From: Thiopseudomonas alkaliphila
Lineage (GTDB): Bacteria > Pseudomonadota > Gammaproteobacteria > Pseudomonadales > Pseudomonadaceae
Assembly: GCF_001267175.1 (NCBI RefSeq)
Contig: NZ_CP012358.1
Span: forward strand, 1,404,501 to 1,468,500
DNA: 64,000 bases
Direction of reading: 5' to 3'
Positions 57,431 through 64,000 of the stretch are shown here, in pieces (within the stretch, counting starts at the first letter, position 1; each line of letters starts with the position of its first letter). Under the pieces are notes generated by a model. That model was not told where the DNA came from and did not search any database. It saw only the letters and a list, made by a program, of their open reading frames with translations. Made by a program: the position numbers and the translations under genes.

Positions 57431-59608
57431 TTATTTTGTCTTTTGCGTCCGACCAGATAATTTATCTAATGCAACAGCTTTTGGCTCATCAAGTACTACT
57501 TGCCCATTATCAATGACGATAATTCTATCCACTAAGTGAATCATACTCATTTTATGTGTAGCCACGACTAATGTTCGTCCTTCAAGCCAGGGTTTTAACT
57601 GCTGAATAAAGTGTTTTTCAGTTGTATCATCCAATGAAGCTGTAGGCTCATCTAACAATAAAACATGTGGATTACGTAACAATAAGCGTGAGAGCAATAA
57701 AGATTGCTGCTGTCCACCCGAAAGGCCAAGCCCTCCCTCAGTAATCACATAATCAAGCCCTGTAGGAATTTTTTGAATAAACTCAATAGCACCTGTCATA
57801 TGCAGTGCATGCAGTAGATCCTCATCGCTTGCTAAAGGTGCACCGAGCAATAAGTTTTCGCGAATAGTGCCGTGAAACAATCGTGAGTTTTGACTCATTA
57901 TGCCTACATCTCGCCTGACATCAGCAGGATCAATATGCGCCATGCTCACACCATCTAAAGTGACAACCCCATCACGAGCTTCTAATAAGCCAGACAGTGC
58001 TTGAAGTAATGTGGATTTACCCGCGCCGTTGCGCCCCAATACTGCAACTTTTTCACCATGACTAATGTTTAGCTTCTTGACTGACAGCGCAGGTGCTGGG
58101 CTATCTAACCCGTAGAAAAAATTAGCATTCTTTAAAGAGTAGTTACCATCAACACAAGCTTTATGAACTTTCTTCTCTTGCTCAGGATTATCAACCGGTA
58201 ACTCCATTAATTGATTAATACTATTTAAAGCTACCTTAGCTTGCTGCCAGCGACTTAAGACCTGTGTTAATCCAGCCATTGGTCCTATCATTCTCGAGCC
58301 TAAAATCGAAGCTGCAATAAGAGAACCTGTAGTCAAATCACCTTCAATAACAAGCGGTGCTCCAAATAATACGATGATTGCAAAGGTTGCCCCCTGAATA
58401 CTTTGAGTCCAAATACTTAGCGTGCTAACTAACGAGCGTAAACGTAAATTAACATCAGCCGATACAGCATTATAATTATTCCACTGGGACTGAAAGCGTT
58501 GCTCTGCCTGAAGAACTTTTATATCTTCATTACCCTGTACAGCCTCCACTAGCATAGCGTTACGTAAAGTACCCTCCCGCATCGCTTCGTTTGCATATTG
58601 ACGCAACTTTTTTTGTGCTAGCAATCCGGGTAGTAACATTAAAATAACAGCACAAATCGGCACCCAGACTAACTCACCAGCCAAGTACCAAAACACAGCA
58701 CAAAAAAGCAAGAAAAACGGCATATCAGCAAAAGCAGTAACCGTGGTAGAGGTCAGCAACTCACGTACGTTGTCTAACTCTCTTACTTGAGAAATGAAAG
58801 TGCCTGTCGAGCGAGGCCGATACGCATTTTTAATTCTTAATGCATGACCAAATACTCGATCTGAAATTCTTAAATCTGCCCGCTTACCAATAAGATCAGT
58901 CACTCTCGATCTCATTTTTCGCATAATGTAGCCAAAAACGATGGCCACCATTACACCACTAAATAAAACATATAAAGTAGGGTATGATTCTGCAGGGATG
59001 ACTCGGTCATAAACTTGCCGAGTAAATAAAATACCTGACAAGCCAAGAACATTAGCTACCAAAGAAGCAATAAAAATATGGCTATAAGGTCGCCAATCTT
59101 TTAAAATTATTTTTTTAAACCAGTTTTGGTCATGCGGTTTAATATAATCGTCAATTCGTGAATCAGGCACCGTATGTGAGGGTCTTAAAACTACAGCTAA
59201 CTCAATATTAGTTAGCAGCTCATGACTAGAGAGTGAACTTTTAACTCCCCCATCACCACAGTAAGTAATTCCTACATTCCCTTGTTGATCTATTGTATCA
59301 ATAACTGCAATTTGTCCCTGTTTAAATTGCACGACTAAAGGTAAACGCCAGGAAGTTAATTCATTTTTATTTAATTTAATAACACTTAGTGTTAATCCCG
59401 CTTGGCGAGCCATGCTGCGTAACACATCGCTAACTGGTTTATCTTTTAGCCAATGACTGGTAAGTGTTAGGTTCTCCTTAGAAAACTCCAGTCTATAATG
59501 CTTAGCAATCATTAACACTGCTTCAATCCAACTAGAGTACTTCTCTTGTTCTAGTTGAGCTATTGAAACAGTGGCCTCCTCTTCTGGCTGCTGGATTAAA
59601 TCGCTCAC
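57431..59608 (-). CDS. Type I secretion ABC transporter with C39-like domain (LapB-type)
   Basis: A 725-residue inner-membrane exporter. The N-terminal ~130 residues form a C39-peptidase-like domain without the catalytic Cys, the non-cleaving docking form used for RTX/Lap substrates. Membrane domain ~170-440 (LGLSGILFTRQVYDRVIPAESYP). The ATPase has Walker A LGRNGAGKSTLLQ, signature [10 protein letters not shown], Walker B VLLLDEPTASLDD and VVATHKM. It overlaps the TolC gene by 4 bp (ATGA), so translation is coupled. LapB-like by layout and by the adjacent adhesin. Confidence 0.93.
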   Translation of the reverse strand: MSDLIQQPEEEATVSIAQLEQEKYSSWIEAVLMIAKHYRLEFSKENLTLTSHWLKDKPVSDVLRSMARQAGLTLSVIKLNKNELTSWRLPLVVQFKQGQIAVIDTIDQQGNVGITYCGDGGVKSSLSSHELLTNIELAVVLRPSHTVPDSRIDDYIKPHDQNWFKKIILKDWRPYSHIFIASLVANVLGLSGILFTRQVYDRVIPAESYPTLYVLFSGVMVAIVFGYIMRKMRSRVTDLIGKRADLRISDRVFGHALRIKNAYRPRSTGTFISQVRELDNVRELLTSTTVTAFADMPFFLLFCAVFWYLAGELVWVPICAVILMLLPGLLAQKKLRQYANEAMREGTLRNAMLVEAVQGNEDIKVLQAEQRFQSQWNNYNAVSADVNLRLRSLVSTLSIWTQSIQGATFAIIVLFGAPLVIEGDLTTGSLIAASILGSRMIGPMAGLTQVLSRWQQAKVALNSINQLMELPVDNPEQEKKVHKACVDGNYSLKNANFFYGLDSPAPALSVKKLNISHGEKVAVLGRNGAGKSTLLQALSGLLEARDGVVTLDGVSMAHIDPADVRRDVGIMSQNSRLFHGTIRENLLLGAPLASDEDLLHALHMTGAIEFIQKIPTGLDYVITEGGLGLSGGQQQSLLLSRLLLRNPHVLLLDEPTASLDDTTEKHFIQQLKPWLEGRTLVVATHKMSMIHLVDRIIVIDNGQVVLDEPKAVALDKLSGRTQKTK

Positions 59609-60954
59609 TTGTCATTTCCTAGCATACTGTAATTATTGATTGAAAACGCATTACGAAGATTAGCAGTATTATATAAGCAATCAATATTTAAACGCTGTAA
59701 ATCCTGAATAGTATTCACTCTTTCCATACGTGCTTGGTGAATTTCTTGCTCGGTATTTAATAAATCTAGTAAGGTACGTGTTCCTAGTGAAATATACTGT
59801 TGCTTATAAATATTCTGCGTATCAATAATACTACTAATACGGCTTTGTAAAATTGTCAGTCGTTGATTGTAAGTTGCCGCCTGGGTTGTTGCTTCTTGTA
59901 AACCACGTGATATATCTAAGAGAGCCTCATCCTTTGCTGCATCTGCGGCACGTAAGGCATACTCTGCACCACGCTTACGTGCAGTAGTAGCTCCACCCTG
60001 ATACAAATCAACATTAAAATTCAAACTAACCGTATAGTCATTACGGTCTCTTTTATTATTGTTATTTCCACGGTCTCGGTCTCGCAAATAATGCTCTGCA
60101 CCTGCATCTACGGTAATAGTTGGGTAAAACTCTGCATTACTCGCTTTAATATTTGCCAAAGCTTCAGCACGCTGCGCTTCTGCCACCATTACTGCTGGTA
60201 CATTACTTAGCGTTGAGATATTAACACTACAAGCCTGCGTCATTGCTGGCACAACACTGGGTATTATCTCTGGCGGAACTGTTGAGCCTACTAAGTTTTG
60301 CAAGGTACGTTTCCACATTTCTAGCTGAGAAACCAATTGTAGCTCTGTAGCCAAAGCAGCTTCACGGCGTGACTGGGCTTGCATTTCATCAGAACGCGTA
60401 CTTGCCCCCATTTCTGAACGCTTTTTACTTAACTCCAGTAAATCGCTCACTCCGGCTACCTGTTCACCTGCAATTTTAACCAGTTCTTGATAACGCTGCA
60501 CTTCAGTTGCAGCAAATGCTGTTTCTCGTGCTAATTGATCGATTATTCTTAGACTATCAGCTTGGTATTTCTCAACCCCATACTCTGCAGACTCAACTCG
60601 GCTAGACACTTTACCAAAGTCGTATAGCAGTTGGCTTCCTGTTACTGTGAGTGCTTCTTCACTGCGTCCTTCAGAGTCGCGATAACTACTTTTAACTCCT
60701 GTTTTAATCTGAGGGTAGTAGGCTGATTTAGCGAAACTGATTTCTTCACTTTGCTGATTTAATCGTTCTGTTGCACTCGTAATCATTGGATGCCATTCAA
60801 TTGCTCTCTGCACAGCTTGAGTTAAATTTAAGCGAGCATAACTTTGCGGCTGTTTTAATGTAGTTGCTGCCGACATATCGGGTAGTAGATCACTAGCTAA
60901 TACCACACTTGAAACCAAAAACAATGGCATCGTTAAAAAAACTTTTTTCCCCAT
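59605..60954 (-). CDS. Type I secretion outer membrane channel (TolC family, LapE-like)
   Basis: A 449-residue TolC-family protein. From the ATG at 60954, which follows AAGGTAAG, the signal peptide is MGKKVFLTMPLFLVSSVVLA. Two long repeats of coiled-coil helices follow, with LNLTQAVQRAIEWHPMITSA at the start of the mature protein and a matching QQYISLGTRTLLDLLNTEQE in the second repeat. The GTRTLLDLLNTEQEI segment is typical of AggA/LapE outer membrane proteins. An upstream ATG ten codons earlier would spoil the signal peptide. First gene of the T1SS unit, separated from the adhesin by a strong terminator. Confidence 0.92.
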   Translation of the reverse strand: MGKKVFLTMPLFLVSSVVLASDLLPDMSAATTLKQPQSYARLNLTQAVQRAIEWHPMITSATERLNQQSEEISFAKSAYYPQIKTGVKSSYRDSEGRSEEALTVTGSQLLYDFGKVSSRVESAEYGVEKYQADSLRIIDQLARETAFAATEVQRYQELVKIAGEQVAGVSDLLELSKKRSEMGASTRSDEMQAQSRREAALATELQLVSQLEMWKRTLQNLVGSTVPPEIIPSVVPAMTQACSVNISTLSNVPAVMVAEAQRAEALANIKASNAEFYPTITVDAGAEHYLRDRDRGNNNNKRDRNDYTVSLNFNVDLYQGGATTARKRGAEYALRAADAAKDEALLDISRGLQEATTQAATYNQRLTILQSRISSIIDTQNIYKQQYISLGTRTLLDLLNTEQEIHQARMERVNTIQDLQRLNIDCLYNTANLRNAFSINNYSMLGNDK

Positions 60955-61042
60955 TACACTTACCTTAAAAGATAGAAAAAACATTTATATATTTATATTA
61001 TTTCGCAAAATAAATATATAAATACTCTACTCAATTAATATA

Positions 61043-61072
61043 AAAACACCGGATCTTACGATCCGGTGTTTT
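61043..61072. terminator. Strong terminator between the adhesin and the T1SS genes
   Basis: A perfect 13-bp stem (61043-61055 with 61060-61072), loop TTAC, A-run and T-run on the two sides, 12 bp after the adhesin stop. It ends the adhesin transcript, so the T1SS genes need their own promoter in the ~90 bp before 60954 or readthrough. Confidence 0.9.
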
Positions 61073-61083
61073 CTCATGCTACA

Positions 61084-64000
61084 TTAAATCAATGTAGTAT
61101 TTTGCTCCAGCAAGTCATCCAAAGGATCCACTACTGGCTGTACATCTAGTGCAGCAGACTCAACTGCAACATTATCTGTGCTTGCCACAGGGAGCACTTG
61201 CTCTGACTCTTCTGAATCAAGGAAGAAAGTAATTTCTTCATTTTCTTCAGTGGAGACGACATCTTCTAGCGTTAAGCTGAACACCTCAGGTGTATCAACA
61301 TCATCCTGTTCAAAGCTTTCAACATTAGAAAGATCAAGGCTTCTGCTTCCTACAATAGCCTGTACCTCCCAGTTGATAGCATCTAATAAGGAGTCTAGAT
61401 CTTCCGCTTCAACCTCTAACAGCTGCTCAAACTCACCTTTACCATTTCGATCTACAGAAAGTACACCATCCTCGTACTTCAAGTAATCGGTAATATTATC
61501 GGCTGTTTGCTTGCCATCGAGAAGCTGAGTTAGGTCAATCTTATCGCCTTCCTCCGCATTAAAGTCAGTCCACTTATTGAGACCATTGCCGCCATTACCA
61601 CCACGATCATCCGCCAAGTTGGTGAAGATAACAGTGTCTGCACCTGCACCCATGGTAAATGTATCATTCGCAGTAGAGCTTGTAGCAATATCATCATATT
61701 GGGAAGCAACGACGTTTTTACCTACGTTGATTTCCAGTACTGCTGTTTCTTTAGTTCCCACTTTTGAAGTGGTCTCATAAATAAACTTATCAATACCGTA
61801 AACCCCACCTTTCGGTGTGTAAGTATAGGATCCGTCTTTCTTCACAACTAAAGTCCCGTACTGACCTTCAATTGTGATGGAAGCTGCTCCCTTATTAGGG
61901 GCATTAATAAAGACTGACTTATTACTAATTGTTAGCTCAGTAATATTTTTCGTGCCTTTATCATTATCAAGCCCAGACAGCAATGTTCCCGAAATTGGAT
62001 TAATAGCTGTAGGTGTGTATTCATCAAGATGGAATGACTCTGTGACAAAGCTAGAGCCCCCCGTAACGAGGTGTCCAGCACCAGACACACGTTTAATCTC
62101 AATTGTGTAATTACCAGGCTCTAGATTATCAATAGTGACATCTAGTGACCTTGCCGGATTTCCAGCATTAGTAGCTACAACCTCCCCAGTATCTTTATTA
62201 GTAATTGAATACTCTAACCTTGTACCAAGTGTAGTCGTATTAACGCTTAAGGTTGCACTGGTTATAGTGTTTTCTGCAATGGTGAAATCTTTAACTACCT
62301 CTGTTGTAGCAGCTGAAACACCGTCAATTACTTTCTCTATCGTTTGTAAGTTATGCTCCGAAACAATTACATCATTGAAATCATCAATAGCTGTATGAAC
62401 ACCCACTTTGATGTTTAGCTTTTCAATAATGGTCTTACCGTTAGCATCTTGAGTGACTACTGTAAATGTATCCACCTTACCGTATGGCGGTTTCCAGTCA
62501 GCAGGCGCATTTACTGGTTTCTCTACAGTGTAAGTATAAGTACCGTCTGAGTTAATCACTAACTTACCGTACTCACCCTCAACCACTGTGCCTTTACCAG
62601 GCTCCACCTCTTGACCATCAACCTTGAGGACGATTGTTGAGTCTTCAGGTGTAATGTCGCCGCTCACTTCTCCAGCGAACTTCGACGGCTGATTGTAATC
62701 GTAGACTTTTTCATGATCTACATACAGCCCAGCACCAGTAAGCAACCCTAGCCCACCTTTACTTTGTAGTAAAGCCTTGTACTCACCCTCACCAAACTGT
62801 AAGGTCAACTGTTTTGACTTACCACCTAATACAGCCAAGAACCAACTCGGCTCCGCATGAACCTGAACATAGTTACCCGTTTCAGGGTCCAGCTTATAGA
62901 TAAATAAGTCATAACCAACACCTAAAGCAACACCGCCTGCGCTACCGTGGAATGTCAACTCTTTAACTTGGTTCTCACCAACATTAAAGGACATTGCTCC
63001 AGCACCAGCTAAGGCATCTGCGCTTAGAATTGGACCTAAGAGTCCTACTTCTAATAAAGAGAAGCCAACAGCTGGTTTAATATCAGACTTGCCATCATGT
63101 GTAATAGTAGGCTCTGTATCCATGAGCACAATATTATCAATCTCGATACGAGACTCAGATGGAGTTAAATCTAATACAAAGGTTAGGTCAGACTCAGAGG
63201 TCTTGCCCGATGGTGATGTGACCTGGTAAGTAAAGACATCTTTCTCACCATATCCACGGAAATCCTCGTTCACAGTATAGGTATAGGATCCATCGGCTTT
63301 AACTACTAATGTGCCGTATTTACCCTCAACAACAATTTCACCATTTGCTGAAGTGTCTAACCAGTTACCATTGCCATCTTTGATAGCAGTAACTGTACTA
63401 CCTTCTGGCACTTCATCAGCACCATATTTCGGGTCGTCATCGGTAATCATATTACCTTCTGCCGAACCACTCACATTTTCAGCGTTGGCGTAATCTAGTA
63501 CCACGTCCTTAGTAAATTTGAGCCCAAACCCTGTTAAGGCTTGAACACCTTCACCAGAGGCCATGGTAAACATCCATTTACCTTGAGTAAGGGTAAAGTC
63601 TGTGTCTTTAGATCTGCCACCTAGTAACACTGCAACAAGCCAGTTTTTATTAACTGATTGCTGCTCCCACTCTCCGGTAGACTCATTCAGTTTGTAGGCA
63701 TATAGATCCATTGTTCCTAAAAGCTGAACACCACCTGAGACGCCATGCAGTGTTACTTCACGTACAGTGCCTTCTTCTACCTCAAATATTACAGACTTTT
63801 TCAGAACATCAGCTAATACATCTACACCCAGTACCGGACCTAAGCCAACGCTTGCTACAACAAAGCCACCCTTGTTTAAGTCGCTTGGTTTTGGATTAGT
63901 TGTCTTAGTTGGCGTTGCATCTAGAACCACATCAACATAGTTATCTGAAGTCGCAAGAATTTCCTCTACGCCTGCAATAACTTTTGTAGGTTTAGATTCA
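61084..64000 (-). CDS. Large Bap/Lap-type adhesin, C-terminal part (start beyond window)
   Basis: The frame is open to the right edge, so only the last ~970 residues are seen. It is a repetitive, acidic, cysteine-poor exported adhesin. Two copies of a ~130-residue module (GFVVASVGLGPVLGVDVLAD and GFSLLEVGLLGPILSADALA, each followed by a LTFHG/VTLHG, LYAYKL/LFIYKL core) alternate with Ig-like segments sharing VEGxYGxLVxxxDGxYTYTV; a third Ig-like segment lies further on. Near the C-terminus FTMGAGADTVIFTNL is an RTX-like Ca site, followed by the T1SS C-terminal target region (WTDFNAEEGDKIDLTQLLDG). The final ~110 residues are acidic. Secreted by the three genes after it; the N-terminal retention region is outside the window. 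Confidence 0.88.
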   Translation of the reverse strand, partial: ESKPTKVIAGVEEILATSDNYVDVVLDATPTKTTNPKPSDLNKGGFVVASVGLGPVLGVDVLADVLKKSVIFEVEEGTVREVTLHGVSGGVQLLGTMDLYAYKLNESTGEWEQQSVNKNWLVAVLLGGRSKDTDFTLTQGKWMFTMASGEGVQALTGFGLKFTKDVVLDYANAENVSGSAEGNMITDDDPKYGADEVPEGSTVTAIKDGNGNWLDTSANGEIVVEGKYGTLVVKADGSYTYTVNEDFRGYGEKDVFTYQVTSPSGKTSESDLTFVLDLTPSESRIEIDNIVLMDTEPTITHDGKSDIKPAVGFSLLEVGLLGPILSADALAGAGAMSFNVGENQVKELTFHGSAGGVALGVGYDLFIYKLDPETGNYVQVHAEPSWFLAVLGGKSKQLTLQFGEGEYKALLQSKGGLGLLTGAGLYVDHEKVYDYNQPSKFAGEVSGDITPEDSTIVLKVDGQEVEPGKGTVVEGEYGKLVINSDGTYTYTVEKPVNAPADWKPPYGKVDTFTVVTQDANGKTIIEKLNIKVGVHTAIDDFNDVIVSEHNLQTIEKVIDGVSAATTEVVKDFTIAENTITSATLSVNTTTLGTRLEYSITNKDTGEVVATNAGNPARSLDVTIDNLEPGNYTIEIKRVSGAGHLVTGGSSFVTESFHLDEYTPTAINPISGTLLSGLDNDKGTKNITELTISNKSVFINAPNKGAASITIEGQYGTLVVKKDGSYTYTPKGGVYGIDKFIYETTSKVGTKETAVLEINVGKNVVASQYDDIATSSTANDTFTMGAGADTVIFTNLADDRGGNGGNGLNKWTDFNAEEGDKIDLTQLLDGKQTADNITDYLKYEDGVLSVDRNGKGEFEQLLEVEAEDLDSLLDAINWEVQAIVGSRSLDLSNVESFEQDDVDTPEVFSLTLEDVVSTEENEEITFFLDSEESEQVLPVASTDNVAVESAALDVQPVVDPLDDLLEQNTTLI
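62690..63870 (-). repeat. Tandem adhesin modules (two ~390-bp copies)
   Basis: Within the adhesin gene the segments at about 63870-63480 and 63075-62690 encode homologous modules: LGPVLGVDVLADVLKK versus LGPILSADALAGAGAM, SGGVQLLGTMDLYAYKL versus AGGVALGVGYDLFIYKL, and KNWLVAVLLGGRSKDT versus PSWFLAVLGGKSKQLT. Protein identity is moderate, so the copies are old rather than recent expansions. Confidence 0.7.

Noticed and set aside
1..64000. CRISPR arrays, tRNA or rRNA genes, prophage structural genes
   Set aside because: None seen: no regularly spaced short repeats, no cloverleaf-like CCA-ending segments, and no phage-type gene order.

Overview
The window comes from a gammaproteobacterium, most likely a low-GC member of the Pseudomonadaceae (a Thiopseudomonas/Denitrificimonas-like lineage is my guess, not shown by the sequence). 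Pseudomonas-style gene content and order support this: maeB, ponA (mrcA), [pilMNOPQ], aroK, aroB, damX; the long Pseudomonas forms of PstC and PstA; and the betA/betB/betT choline cluster. About the first 46 kb is ordinary chromosomal backbone. The stretch from about 46.1 kb to the right edge is an accessory surface-structure region.

Layout. 1-8.1 kb: end of bamD, a SlyD-type FKBP, ackA-pta, a PlsC-type acyltransferase, class I fumarase and an RDD membrane protein. 8.2-8.7 kb: a decayed DUF4124 gene. 8.7-15.3 kb: yqcC, a TPR lipoprotein, mrcB (PBP1b), a two-domain kinase, nudF and a DUF3298 lipoprotein. 15.4-20.3 kb: typA, thiI, glnA. 20.6-21.6 kb: one intact and one broken DUF4124 gene. 21.7-27.4 kb: betA and betB divergent from betT, with no betI. 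27.4-34.1 kb: pstS and pstCAB-phoU, with PhoB boxes before pstS and pstC. 34.2-37.1 kb: damX, aroB, aroK. 37.1-39.06 kb: a scar where the type IV pilus assembly operon pilMNOPQ should be. Only the last ~37 codons of pilQ and the first ~210 codons of pilM remain, on either side of an IS3-family element whose own transposase is frameshifted. 39.2-45.9 kb: mrcA (PBP1a), maeB, rpmE, and ppk with its own PhoB box.

46.1-55.5 kb: an AT-rich five-gene minus-strand cluster bordered by an IS66-like transposase remnant. It encodes an EcbF/BcbF-type HAD phosphatase, an unrecognised 491-aa protein, a sugar-type nucleotidyltransferase, a nucleotidyltransferase-kinase fusion, and a ~1570-aa protein. The large protein joins a helical N-terminal region, a complete MurF-like ligase, one S11 DD-peptidase domain with intact motifs, and a second S11 domain in which all three motifs are degenerate. 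No signal peptide is visible. I read this as an undescribed (to me) system for a surface polymer or its amino-acid decoration, and it is the best candidate for something new here.

56.2-64 kb: a Lap/Bap-type type I secretion system (HlyD adaptor, C39-like ABC transporter, TolC-family outer membrane protein) and the C-terminal ~970 residues of its large repetitive adhesin, which runs off the right edge. Together the pilus loss, the giant adhesin and the putative polymer locus suggest a sessile, surface-coated organism that does not use type IV pili. The pst genes and ppk appear to share PhoB control, linking phosphate uptake to polyphosphate storage.
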